Source of the DNA: Pleomorphovibrio marinus | GTDB taxonomy: Bacteria > Bacteroidota > Bacteroidia > Cytophagales > Cyclobacteriaceae | Assembly (NCBI RefSeq): GCF_003347495.1 | Contig: NZ_QCXY01000004.1 | Location: forward strand, 1-64,000 | Reading direction: 5' to 3' | Length of the DNA stretch: 64,000 bases | Shown here: piece after piece, positions 43,612 to 51,788 of the stretch | How positions within the stretch are numbered: the first letter of the stretch is position 1 | Layout: each line of letters starts with the position of its first letter | Notes under the pieces: model-generated | The model's database searches: none | The model's input: the letters and a program-made list of their open reading frames with translations, nothing else | Told to the model about the DNA's origin: nothing | Translations under genes and position numbers: made by a program

Positions 43612-44110
43612 GTGACCTTAGGGGATTTCCGAACTCCAAAGGTCTTTTCTGAAAACTGAACCTTATTTATTGATCTACTTTTCCAAGGTTGGAAAACCCT
43701 CGAGGTCCAAGAAAAGATCTCAAAGGTTCGGGCATTTGACCTTTGGGGTTTTTTTCCGAACCCCGAAGGTCTTTTTTGGTTTGGGTGTCGGTCGGATATA
43801 CCTATTTTGTTATCGTTGAAAACCCTCGAGGTCCAATTAAAGACCTCAAAGGATTTGTGAACTTGACCTTTGGGGTTTTTTTCCGAACCCCGAAGGTCTT
43901 TTTTGGTTTGGGTGTCGGTCGGATATACCTATTTTGTTATCGTTGAAAACCTTCGAGGTCCAATTAAAGACCTCAAAGGATTTGTGAACTTGACCTTTGG
44001 GGTTTTTTTCCGAACCCCGAAGGTCTTTTTTGGTTTGGGTATCGGTCGGATATACCTATTTTGTTATCGTTGAAAACCCTCGAGGTCCAAGAAAAGTTCT
44101 CAAGAGTTTT
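43612..44110. repeat. 127-bp tandem repeat, about four units
   Basis: Units start at 43736, 43863 and 43990 with a 127-bp period, and a diverged unit precedes them from 43612. Each unit holds two hairpins: GACCTTTGGGGT/ACCCCGAAGGTC (11 of 12 pairs plus one G-T) and GAGGTC/GACCTC in the CCTCGAGGTC...GACCTCAAAGG segment. The 67-residue frames here are artefacts of repetition, because 127 is not a multiple of three. The array fills the gap between two convergent genes and could terminate both transcripts. Confidence 0.88.
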
Positions 44111-44117
44111 TTGCCAA

Positions 44118-46892
44118 TCACAAGGGTTTAATCCGGATATTCCTGAACTTCATCACATACTCCTGCCCGTCTTCCATGCCATGTGCTTGCAAGCCAATAA
44201 AACCTTTGGAATGGGTTTCATACACCTCTTCCAAAACCAAATCTTCCACCTCCTGGCCATTTACCCAGGATCGTATCCTGGGCCCCTCGGCAAGGATCCG
44301 CATATGGTTCCAGCCTTCGTCATGAAGGTAATGATGTCCGTTTTGGATCTTCTCTTCCGAAGACAACCAACCCGTGCCTAACGCCTCCCCATAGATCAAA
44401 CCCGTGGTGGGGGTTCCGGGCTTGTGGTTCCGCTGCATTTCCACCTGAGGGCCATACACCCTGCCCGCCCGGTTATGGTGGCCCTCCCCATGCGTAAGGG
44501 GCTTGGCCTTGGAACGGATTTGTATGCCCGAGTTGGTCACGCTGTCTATCATTACTTCCAGCTCCATCTCAAAATCGCCAAACTCTTCCTTGGTGCATAA
44601 AAAGCTGTTCTCACTGTTTTGTACGGTACGGGCCACAATGGCCCCATCTTCCACCCTGAATCGGTGCGAACCGTTCAGGTGAACCCAACCATCCAGGCTT
44701 TTTCCATCAAATAGGGATTTCCATTCCCCCTTTTCGGAGCTAGAATCATCCTCTTCATCGGGAAGGGCAAAGGCCACAATGGAATCTCCGTAGGGAGTGG
44801 CGTTTTTACCTCCTCCCCCTGCGGCAATTACGATGTATTGTTTTCCATCAATCATATACACCGAGGGGGTGGCATACCCGGCCGCAGGCAGCTTGTACTC
44901 CCACAACAGCTCCCCATTATGGCTGCTGAAGGCCCGAATCATCTCATCCGGAGTCCCGGAAATAAAGACAATCCCGCCAGACGTGGTGACAGGCCCACCA
45001 AAATTCTTGGCTCCCGTCCCGGTAATCCCCTTGGCTGCCAATTCAGGATATTCCCCCAAAGGCACCTTCCACAGGATTTCTCCCTCTACAAGGTCCACGG
45101 CATTTAAGGTACCCCAAGGTGGGGAAATGGCCGGTGCACCGTGGGAGTCCGTGAAAAAGGGATTGGACACCGAATACCGTCGTATGCCATTGTCACTTTT
45201 AGCTTGAACCTCACTGCTGTCTGCCTGTAAAAAGGCTATCAGGTCATTTACCTCCCTCCAGGTAAGCTGCTGAAAAGCGGGCATAATACCCTTTCCTGTG
45301 GCCAATAATTCCCGGATTTCTGCTTCCTCCATGGACACTTCCTTTAATGCCGGATAAGTGGGAGGATTGCCTTCCCTATCCGCTCCATGACAGGAGGTAC
45401 AGTTCTTTTGGTACACCAAGGCACCTTTGGCCAAAGGCCCTTCCTCCTCTTCCCCATCAGTATCATAAAAAAGATGCAAAGTATTGATAGAAGGGGCCTC
45501 ATTGGCATTGATATATACGACGTTAAGGTATGGGTTGTACGTCCCTCCACCCCACTCCACTCCCCCTTGATGGCTGGGAGTGGTGATGATTCCGGCCGTA
45601 GATGGCGGGGTATAGAGAAAGCCTGACTCATACTTTCGGAAGGTTTCCAGTACTTCCTTGTGCGTATCAGGGGTGATCTGTGACAAGTCCGCCTCATGCA
45701 TGGAAAGCCTGACCAAGGGGGGAGGCCTTAAGGGGAAGGGCTGGGTGGGCCAGGCTTCCTCTCCCGGCACGGTAGAGGCCGGAACGGGCAATTCCACCAC
45801 GGGAAAAACGGGCTCCCCGGATTCACGGTCCAGCACAAAAGTCAATCCCATTTTGGTAAACTGCACCACTACATCCCGCTTTTCCCCCTTATTATTGATT
45901 GTGAGCAACATGGGTGCTGGGGGGTTGTCATAATCCCAAATATCATGATGTACGGTTTGGTAATGCCAGATTCGCTCCCCTGTTCGGGCGTTCAATGCCA
46001 CCACACAATTCCCAAACAGGTTCATTCCCTTTCTGAACCCCCCGTAATAGTCATTAGCCGGGGAGCCGGTGGCAAAAAACACCCAACCCCTCTCCTCGTC
46101 CAAAGAAAAGCCTCCCCAGGGGTTTGCCCCACCATAGCGCTCGCCCTCTACCCATTCCCAGGTATCATAACCATATTCCCCTTCATGGGGAATGGTATGG
46201 AAGATCCATCGAAACTCCCCGCTGACCGCATCAAAAGCGCGTATATCGCCTGGGGTGGAATTGTATTCCTCCGGCACCCTACTGGTGACGATCAGGAAAT
46301 CCTCAAATACGATCCCGGGAGTGGTCACTTCAATGGAAGCTGTTTCGGACTCCACGGGCAGGTGTTTTCTTAAATCTATGGAACCGTTTTCACCAAAACT
46401 TTCTATTAATCGGCCAGTACCTGCATCCAGGGCAAAGACCCTGTTGTTCACAAAGTGAAATATCCTTTTTCCGGCCTCACCCTCCCAATAGGTCACGCCC
46501 CTGTTTCTTCCCCTGAACACCTTTTGATTATCATTATGGGGAGTGGGGTCAAACACCCATGCCTCTTTTCCAGTTTTGGCATCAATGGCCACCGCATCGA
46601 GCTTTGGAGTGGTGAAATAGAGCAACCCGTCGATCATAATGGGGTTGGAATACATGGAGGGGCTATTGGGGTCCCCGGTATGGTATTCCCAGGCTTTCTC
46701 CAGCCTATGCACGTTTCCGGCATGGACCTGTGCCATTTCTGAAAACTGAGTGGCCTTTTTATCCCCCCTGTAAATGGCCCAGTCGGTGAAGTTGTCGTAG
46801 GGGTCTACTTTGTGGGAAGATTGCTCTTCCTTTTGTACGGGTTCACAGGCGATGGAGATCAAAAAAACTAAAGGCAGGTAATATTGCTTCAT
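44118..46892 (-). CDS. PQQ-dependent dehydrogenase / cytochrome c / DUF1080 fusion lipoprotein
   Basis: 924 residues from the ATG at 46892, chosen because it gives a lipoprotein signal (MKQYYLPLVFLISIACEP). Residues ~30-480 and ~560-715 form an eight-bladed quinoprotein propeller with Trp-docking blades (GKEAWVFDPTPHND, TGERIWHYQTVHHDIWDYDNP). A c-type cytochrome with CTSCH (about 496-500) and axial Met in KGIMPAFQ is inserted. Residues ~722-924 are a DUF1080 domain (SLFDGKSLDGW, SGIQIRSKA, WNHMRILAEG), a family now linked to 3-keto-glycoside hydrolysis. The enzyme would oxidise a sugar or alcohol in the periplasm and may hydrolyse the keto product. Confidence 0.88.
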   Translation of the reverse strand: MKQYYLPLVFLISIACEPVQKEEQSSHKVDPYDNFTDWAIYRGDKKATQFSEMAQVHAGNVHRLEKAWEYHTGDPNSPSMYSNPIMIDGLLYFTTPKLDAVAIDAKTGKEAWVFDPTPHNDNQKVFRGRNRGVTYWEGEAGKRIFHFVNNRVFALDAGTGRLIESFGENGSIDLRKHLPVESETASIEVTTPGIVFEDFLIVTSRVPEEYNSTPGDIRAFDAVSGEFRWIFHTIPHEGEYGYDTWEWVEGERYGGANPWGGFSLDEERGWVFFATGSPANDYYGGFRKGMNLFGNCVVALNARTGERIWHYQTVHHDIWDYDNPPAPMLLTINNKGEKRDVVVQFTKMGLTFVLDRESGEPVFPVVELPVPASTVPGEEAWPTQPFPLRPPPLVRLSMHEADLSQITPDTHKEVLETFRKYESGFLYTPPSTAGIITTPSHQGGVEWGGGTYNPYLNVVYINANEAPSINTLHLFYDTDGEEEEGPLAKGALVYQKNCTSCHGADREGNPPTYPALKEVSMEEAEIRELLATGKGIMPAFQQLTWREVNDLIAFLQADSSEVQAKSDNGIRRYSVSNPFFTDSHGAPAISPPWGTLNAVDLVEGEILWKVPLGEYPELAAKGITGTGAKNFGGPVTTSGGIVFISGTPDEMIRAFSSHNGELLWEYKLPAAGYATPSVYMIDGKQYIVIAAGGGGKNATPYGDSIVAFALPDEEDDSSSEKGEWKSLFDGKSLDGWVHLNGSHRFRVEDGAIVARTVQNSENSFLCTKEEFGDFEMELEVMIDSVTNSGIQIRSKAKPLTHGEGHHNRAGRVYGPQVEMQRNHKPGTPTTGLIYGEALGTGWLSSEEKIQNGHHYLHDEGWNHMRILAEGPRIRSWVNGQEVEDLVLEEVYETHSKGFIGLQAHGMEDGQEYVMKFRNIRIKPL

Positions 46893-47245
46893 GGTGCGAT
46901 TAAATTGGGTCAGCCGGAAAAGTAAAAAAAATCCCTGAAAGCTCCCAGTGGTTTTAGGATATGAGGAAACAGGATTTGATAAAAGAGGGGTCGGACATAT
47001 CGGTAGGCCCATTTTCAAGAAAGGTCTCCCTGAAGGCATTTTTGTTGCCCTTAACTCGGAATGACTTCAAGGTCTCAAAATCATATGGAGGTGCTGCCCC
47101 GGTAAGCTCCGGTGCTGCTTTCGGGGTAGCATAATCCACCCTAATTTGCTGGTGATAAGTGATAGGTGATGGGTGAGAAGGTGGAACCTAGTTATCATTC
47201 CTCATTCCTCAAAAATACCCTCCCTTTGTGGAGTCCGCTATTTTT
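46893..47245. other. intergenic, nothing convincing
   Basis: 353 bp upstream of the PQQ-fusion gene. A 61-codon minus-strand frame (46954-47139) has no start context or family resemblance and was not accepted. The promoter of the fusion gene should lie here but no exact consensus match was found. Confidence 0.5.
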
Positions 47246-47458
47246 TTAAATACCGATGTGCTTCTCTAAACGTAATAGACGCTTTTCGTGATCGGCTACG
47301 TGTCCAGCAACATAATTCATGAATTCACCGATTTCCTCTTGAAATTCCCCAAATGAATCCTTGAGATGACCTGTGGACTCATGCAAGTAGGAAATTTTTG
47401 CATCCACGTTTGTCAGGGCACGTTTCACACGTTGTTCAAATTCTTCAAATCTTTCCAT
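47246..47458 (-). CDS. small coiled-coil protein
   Basis: 70 residues from the ATG at 47458; the frame extends further upstream but without support. It is almost entirely helical with heptad-like spacing (ERFEEFEQRVKRAL, EFQEEIGEFMNYVA, DHEKRLLRLEKHIG). No signal peptide, so cytoplasmic. I do not recognise a family. It stands alone, so the call rests on composition and a reasonable A/T-rich upstream region. Confidence 0.55.
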   Translation of the reverse strand: MERFEEFEQRVKRALTNVDAKISYLHESTGHLKDSFGEFQEEIGEFMNYVAGHVADHEKRLLRLEKHIGI

Positions 47459-47886
47459 TAGTTTTTGCTTCTGTACCTTCCCTAAATATAGTATACTTAT
47501 ATTCAATATTTTAGGTTTTAAGAACTTTTTGCACGCAACAACTTCCCCATTTGACTTATTCCTTGAAGTCAATCCAGATTCTTTTTTCTAAAAAATGACC
47601 GCTCTGGGAGCAGTAGGATGCAAAAGATAATGAATTTAGGTGTTAAATTTTAACCTCTTCAACCTTAACCTGAAAATCAATCTTTAAACGAGAAGTTGTT
47701 TTACACAGCAAAAAACTATTTTTTGCGAGACGAAATTTAAACCTATAGGCAAATTGATTTTTAATTTTTTGCCAAATTTTGTCTCACTCCATCACGTTTG
47801 ACCGTCTAGGGTTGAAATAAGACATAACCATAAGACGAACCCAAGCAACCTTAAACCAAAGATGACTGACTTGTAAAACAAATCCA
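47459..47886. other. A/T-rich intergenic region
   Basis: About 430 bp between the small coiled-coil gene and the leader element at 47887. No ORF, repeat or consensus promoter was found. Confidence 0.5.
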
Positions 47887-47974
47887 ATGAAATCGAGCAT
47901 GAGGAGAACCTCACACGGAGGGATGATTATCAAAGCGAGATTCCATATGACCGCTGAAAAGAAATTATAATCAT
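47887..47974 (+). repeat. dispersed leader element, copy 3, with 27-residue leader ORF
   Basis: The element starts ATGAAATCGAGC and ends GAAATTATAATCAT at the ATG of the lipoprotein gene (47975). It encodes an uninterrupted 27-residue frame (47887-47970, MKSSMRRTSHGGMIIKARFH then MTAEKKL). Its TAA lies 4 nt before the gene start. The shared core SHGGMIIKARF parallels SHTGMIIKARF and SHTGMIIVARF in copies 4 and 5. Whether it is translated is unknown. Confidence 0.7.
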
Positions 47975-49270
47975 ATGAAAAAATTCCACCTTCTTGTCCT
48001 TCTAGGCATTGTATGCATAAGCTGTGAAAGGGAATGGGATGACCCTATTCCGGAGGGAGCTGTGCTGGGTGCACCGTATTTAGTCGCAGAACTTACCGAA
48101 GAGGGAAAAGTCCTGCTGAACTGGGGATTTAACAGACTGTGTGCCGGGTGGTTGTGTCCCCACACCGTGGATGGAAGCAGGTATGAGGTGTACTGGAAGT
48201 TTCCAGGAGCTGATGATTTTGTTCGCTTAGCCCAATTGGGAGAAGAGGAGCGGTCATTTATGGTCGATAACCTGGAATATGGCGTCCCTTATGAGTTTAA
48301 CATGAAAACCTTTCGGGCGGGACACATGACCACCTCAAACCGGATCATGATCGTGCCCAACCCAATCCCGGCATATGAAACCTTGATGGAGCTGGACAAC
48401 TGGGACCCTATCCTTAATCCGAAAATTAACAGTCCAGGGGACAAGGTTGCTTTTGTCTCCAATTACCGATGGGCTCAGGGCAGCCAAGATTTCATGACCT
48501 TAAGCCTCTTCTTACATGACTTGGTGTCCGGTCAAACAGAATTGGTTAAGCAGAACAGCTACCATCCGCAGTGGTCAGCGGATGGGCAACGCATACTGTA
48601 CGGCACCACCGACGGAAAAAGTCAAATTGCCCAAGGCTACTTCCCCTCTCAATTGGAAACCTATAATGTGGAGACCAAGGCATTTAGACTGGTAATAACA
48701 GGTCAATACCAGCAGTATTTCCCAAGTTTTGGTAAAGATGATGATGAGGTATTGTTTCTTTCGGACTCTCTAGAAAGAGGGGAAATGGGATTATGGAAAA
48801 CCGATAGCAGTGGCGACACAGAAGTTCTCTGGCCTTCTTTTCAATTACCTGAACATGGAGCGGGGTTGCCTTTATTCACTGGTCTGGATGCCTCTAATTT
48901 CAGGAATTTGGTGGCCTTGGATAGGCTGAGTACGGTAGAAAACAGGTCTGTGTATACAATCTATGGTGTGGAATTTGGAGAGGGTGTCCAAAAGAAGGCA
49001 ATGGTGGAGTCCCGCTGGAATGATATGGCACCTGCATTTTCGCCATTCGATGAAAAATTGCTGGCCTTTGTATCCGACAGGTCGGGAAGCAGGCAAGTTT
49101 GGACGATTGACATTTCTACTGGCAAACTCAATCAGGTCACCTTCTTTCAGGAAGGTGCATTCATTTCAGGTACAAGCCTAAGCTGGATCGACGGTGGCCA
49201 ATCCCTGGTGGTACCGATATCCAGTTCTCAAGGTGTGTCGCAGCTGGTAAAAGTGAATGTGATTACATAA
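47975..49270 (+). CDS. beta-propeller (TolB-like) lipoprotein
   Basis: 431 residues. The N-terminus MKKFHLLVLLGIVCISCERE has a lipobox with Cys17. A fibronectin type III-like domain (about 30-125) is followed by WD40/TolB-type propeller repeats: SPGDKVAFVSNYRWA, HPQWSADGQRILYGTTDG, YFPSFGKDDDEVLFLSD, APAFSPFDEKLLAFVSDRSG, and GTSLSWIDGGQSLVVPI. Such lipoproteins bind rather than catalyse. The gene start is abutted by the dispersed leader element, whose leader ORF ends 4 nt upstream. It is a probable surface or periplasmic binding protein of unknown ligand. Confidence 0.82.
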   Translation: MKKFHLLVLLGIVCISCEREWDDPIPEGAVLGAPYLVAELTEEGKVLLNWGFNRLCAGWLCPHTVDGSRYEVYWKFPGADDFVRLAQLGEEERSFMVDNLEYGVPYEFNMKTFRAGHMTTSNRIMIVPNPIPAYETLMELDNWDPILNPKINSPGDKVAFVSNYRWAQGSQDFMTLSLFLHDLVSGQTELVKQNSYHPQWSADGQRILYGTTDGKSQIAQGYFPSQLETYNVETKAFRLVITGQYQQYFPSFGKDDDEVLFLSDSLERGEMGLWKTDSSGDTEVLWPSFQLPEHGAGLPLFTGLDASNFRNLVALDRLSTVENRSVYTIYGVEFGEGVQKKAMVESRWNDMAPAFSPFDEKLLAFVSDRSGSRQVWTIDISTGKLNQVTFFQEGAFISGTSLSWIDGGQSLVVPISSSQGVSQLVKVNVIT

Positions 49271-49379
49271 ACATTCATTCAAATAAGAAAACAACCATTT
49301 ATATTGAAATTTTTCTGCTAAGCTTACACGAAACTATCAACGAAAACGTTAAAAGTTTTAATTTCTAAATTGTTCGAAC

Positions 49380-49913
49380 ATGAAAACGCTGGGCTTTTTT
49401 CTTTTGCTATGTATGGCCTTCTCCTTTCCAGGCATAGCCCAAACACCTTCTTCCCACTCCATCTATGCCGAACTGGGCGGGGCCGGCTTGGCCTATTCCT
49501 TTAATTATGATTTTAGGTTTGACAAGGAGGACCTTCAATCCTGGGGTATGCGTATAGGTGCCGGTGGTTGGGCCAGAAACGATACCTATAACAAGGAGGC
49601 CCTTCTTACCCTTCCCGTGCAGATCAATAAGCTTTGGGGCAAAGGCCCTCATTATTTTGAGCTGGGGGCAGGTGGCACTTTCTTGTATTATAGGGACAGA
49701 AACATCTGGCAAGACGATGTGTTTATCCGGAGAAACTTCCACTTTATCCTGGACTCCGGACGCACCCCGGCAGTGATGGGAACCCTCAATATGGGATATC
49801 GAAAGATCCCTGTGGACGGAGGGGTTACCTTTAGGGTAAATTTGACCCCAATCTTCAACCATAACGGCTTCTGGCCCCTCTTTGCCGGAGTGGGTGTGGG
49901 ATATGCTTTTTAA
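49380..49913 (+). CDS. outer-membrane-like protein, tandem paralogue 1
   Basis: 177 residues with a signal peptide (1-20, ending GIAQ). The mature part is beta-rich and ends in Phe (VGVGYAF), a feature of outer-membrane barrels. About half its residues match the next gene in order (YAELGGAGLAYSFNYDFRFD, HYFELGAGG, MGYRKIPVDGG, NGFWPLFAG). No enzymatic motif. The pair is separated by 17 bp and is probably cotranscribed. It resembles small porin-like or OmpW-size proteins, but no family is named with confidence. Confidence 0.75.
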   Translation: MKTLGFFLLLCMAFSFPGIAQTPSSHSIYAELGGAGLAYSFNYDFRFDKEDLQSWGMRIGAGGWARNDTYNKEALLTLPVQINKLWGKGPHYFELGAGGTFLYYRDRNIWQDDVFIRRNFHFILDSGRTPAVMGTLNMGYRKIPVDGGVTFRVNLTPIFNHNGFWPLFAGVGVGYAF

Positions 49914-49930
49914 CTCCAACAAATAAAAAA

Positions 49931-50476
49931 ATGAAATACTTCTTTTTGGCCATATTGGCCACGCTTTCGCTACATCAATTGGCTGCACAGGAAGTCCCTG
50001 TCCCATCCAGAGCGGTATATACTGAATTAGGCGGAAACAGCTTGATTTATTCCTTTAGCTATGATTTCAGGTTTGACCCTACCCACACGGATGGCTGGGG
50101 AATGCAGGTAGGAGCTGGTGGCTATTACCGGGATAATATGGGTTTTTTTACCATGCCCTTGATTGTTAACCACTTGTTTGGTAAGGAAAAACATTTCTTC
50201 GAAGTGGGTGCAGGTGCCACTCTTATGGCCTTCCGGGCCAGGTATGTCACTTGGCAATGTGATGAATTCGGATGCGGACCTATTTACGAACGAAACAGGA
50301 CAGAAATCGGTCTTCCCATCCATGGGTCCCCAAATGCCATGGGCATGCTTAGTTTTGGTTACCGTAGAATCCCCGTAGGCGGTGGTGTGATGTGGAAAGC
50401 CACTCTTACCCCTATGTTCAACAGCAATGGGTTTTGGCCGCTCTTTGCCGGAATGAGTGTGGGTTATGCCTTTTAA
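49931..50476 (+). CDS. outer-membrane-like protein, tandem paralogue 2
   Basis: 181 residues with a signal peptide (1-19, ending LAAQ), beta-rich, ending VGYAF like its upstream neighbour. Matching blocks are YTELGGNSLIYSFSYDFRFD, HFFEVGAGA, FGYRRIPVGGG and NGFWPLFAG. A Cys-containing insert (TWQCDEFGCGP) is absent from paralogue 1. The two probably arose by tandem duplication. Downstream lies a patch of broken genes. Confidence 0.75.
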   Translation: MKYFFLAILATLSLHQLAAQEVPVPSRAVYTELGGNSLIYSFSYDFRFDPTHTDGWGMQVGAGGYYRDNMGFFTMPLIVNHLFGKEKHFFEVGAGATLMAFRARYVTWQCDEFGCGPIYERNRTEIGLPIHGSPNAMGMLSFGYRRIPVGGGVMWKATLTPMFNSNGFWPLFAGMSVGYAF

Positions 50477-50482
50477 TGCTGC

Positions 50483-50770
50483 CTAGTCCAAGCTAATCCT
50501 TACAAATCCTAATTCATCTTCTATATTTTCGTACAACCAGATTTTGTTATCGATGAAAAAGTGAGGGGGTGGTATTTTTTGATAGTGGTCGAGAAAGGTT
50601 TCTTTGATGATATTAAGGTCCTTGTCCAAAACCGTGAGGAAAACCTCTGCTCCCCTTTCTATAGGTAATCCACGCTCATTTCGATCTTTCTCAAATAGTG
50701 TTTTATAGGAGATTCGAATAAAACGCTGTGTTTCATGATCCCATGTCTGGGTAACTGGTAAAATGAGGAA
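50483..50770 (-). pseudogene. C-terminal remnant of a DUF4221-like lipoprotein gene
   Basis: The minus strand reads LPVTQTWDHETQRFIRISYK, then LFEKDRNERG, FLTVLDKDLNIIKETFLDHY, IPPPHFFIDNKIWLYENI and GFVRISLD before TAG at 50483-50485. This is a plausible C-terminus of a DUF4221-like lipoprotein. No start codon or N-terminus is present. It meets the plus-strand remnant at about 50766, where both lose their 5' parts. Confidence 0.6.
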
Positions 50771-50930
50771 CCTTATGAGCCAACCAATAAAGGCTATGCA
50801 CTAGTTGAGCTTTTTAATAATTTAGCATTCTTGCGTTGGAGCGAAGAATGGGGGGAAATTTCAGTTTTACCATGGAAGCAATTATTGGAACAACTCTGGT
50901 GGGATGAAGTTATTTTAAAAGAAGGTTAGT
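50766..50930 (+). pseudogene. C-terminal remnant of an unknown gene
   Basis: About 54 codons read EEPYEPTNKGYALVELFNNL, AFLRWSEEWGEISVLPW, KQLLEQLWWDEVILKEG and then stop at about 50928-50930. The aromatic-rich, natural-looking composition suggests real former coding sequence. It is preceded by an in-frame stop and has no start. Coordinates are accurate to one or two bases. Confidence 0.5.
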
Positions 50931-51107
50931 TCCGCAATCATTGCCAGCAAAGATATTCTTTGCCATTGTAGCTGTTCCGCATGTGGTAATTGGTGGCTTT
51001 AGAGTACTCCGATAATGGCTTAGCCTTTTGAACCCTTTGATTATGGCACCCATAGGTTTAAATTTCTAGCTTATGACATGATTTAGGCAGCAGGTAATTT
51101 ATACCTT
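50931..51107. other. remnant-rich spacer
   Basis: No start-bearing ORF. A roughly 40-codon minus-strand frame ends in NSYNGKEYLCWQ near 50943 and might be another gene tail, but it is too short to accept. Confidence 0.35.
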
Positions 51108-51359
51108 TCAAATCACCCTTGTCTCTGAATACAGGTCAAAGGCAGCTACCAAGAGTTGATGGTCGGGGGCCTGACCGTAACGGGGATACTTTTGCAGTTC
51201 GCTTCGCTGTTCCACATAATCAGGAGCATAGATGGCTTCCAGTTCATCCCAGATAATTACTAGGTAGGCATAAGGCACCCTGCCTGAACGACCTTTTTCC
51301 AGCCATTCGTCCAAAAGTGATTCATCAAGCGGTTGGGGATAATTGGGGCCTTCAAACAA
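51108..51359 (-). CDS. small hypothetical protein, possibly 5'-truncated
   Basis: The frame gives 83 residues from a TTG at 51359; no ATG is in frame. Composition looks genuine (NYPQPLDESLLDEWLEKGRS, VPYAYLVIIWDELEAIYAPD). The frame continues a few codons upstream (RHYN) before a stop, so the true N-terminus may be missing or start at TTG. No signal peptide and no recognised family. The surrounding 50.5-51.8 kb is full of gene fragments, which favours a truncated gene. Confidence 0.45.
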   Translation of the reverse strand: MFEGPNYPQPLDESLLDEWLEKGRSGRVPYAYLVIIWDELEAIYAPDYVEQRSELQKYPRYGQAPDHQLLVAAFDLYSETRVI

Positions 51360-51449
51360 ATTGTAGTGTCGAATTATAATTCATCCTCAAAGATAGGTCA
51401 ATCAGGAGGATGTTCAAAAGATATTGTTTTTGAATTGATTTTCATTAAT

Positions 51450-51583
51450 ATGAAATCGAGCCTGTCCTGACGGCAGTCAGGGCATGACGAGCACGTCACA
51501 CACTGGGATGATTATCAAAGCGAGATTCCCCCGAAACAAGTTCGGGGCAGGCTATGTAGCCATTGAAAAGAAAATATAAACAC
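51450..51583 (+). repeat. dispersed leader element, copy 4, with 31-residue leader ORF
   Basis: The element starts ATGAAATCGAGCCTG at 51450; that frame stops early. From 51484 an uninterrupted 31-residue frame runs to TAA at 51577-51579 (MTSTSHTGMIIKARF, then PRNKFGAGYVAIEKKI). The stop is exactly 4 nt before an ATG at 51584, the same spacing as copy 3. The element contains the palindromes GACGAGCACGTC and CCCGAAACAAGTTCGGG. Confidence 0.7.
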
Positions 51584-51616
51584 ATGAAAACTCAATATTA
51601 TCTATTTGCTTTCTAG
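51584..51616 (+). pseudogene. ten-codon stump after leader element copy 4
   Basis: ATG at 51584 opens MKTQYYLFAF and then stops (TAG at 51614-51616), like the first residues of a signal peptide. Seven bases later the two-hairpin repeat begins (51623). The former gene body has been lost or replaced. Confidence 0.5.
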
Positions 51617-51622
51617 AACTCC

Positions 51623-51732
51623 GACTGGGTGTAGTATGCCACTACACCCTTCTATCGGAAGTATACTTGAAAAACGTTATCTTTAAAGGGCCATTTGCAA
51701 TGGCCAACTTGCGCATCATCAATTTGAAAGAT
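51623..51732. repeat. two-hairpin repeat, copy 1
   Basis: Hairpin 1 is GGGTGTAGT/ACTACACCC with loop ATGCC. About 45 bp later, hairpin 2 is GGCCATT/AATGGCC with loop TGC. The following text CATCATCAATTTGAAAGATG is shared with copy 2. The repeat lies beyond the 3' end of the minus-strand beta-propeller gene. Confidence 0.8.
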
Positions 51733-51788
51733 GTACAACCAAATCGTCCTTTTTGTCAGGAATGCCACCTAACCTACTACAAACTTTC

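Noticed and set aside
43743-44073. Two 67-residue near-identical plus-strand ORFs
   Set aside because: They are frames through the 127-bp tandem repeat; the period is not a multiple of three and there is no family resemblance or start context.
46954-47139. 61-codon minus-strand ORF upstream of the PQQ-fusion gene
   Set aside because: No start context, signal or recognised motif; composition is not convincing.
50931-51107. Minus-strand tail ending NSYNGKEYLCWQ as a gene remnant
   Set aside because: Only about 40 codons with no start; too short to separate from chance.
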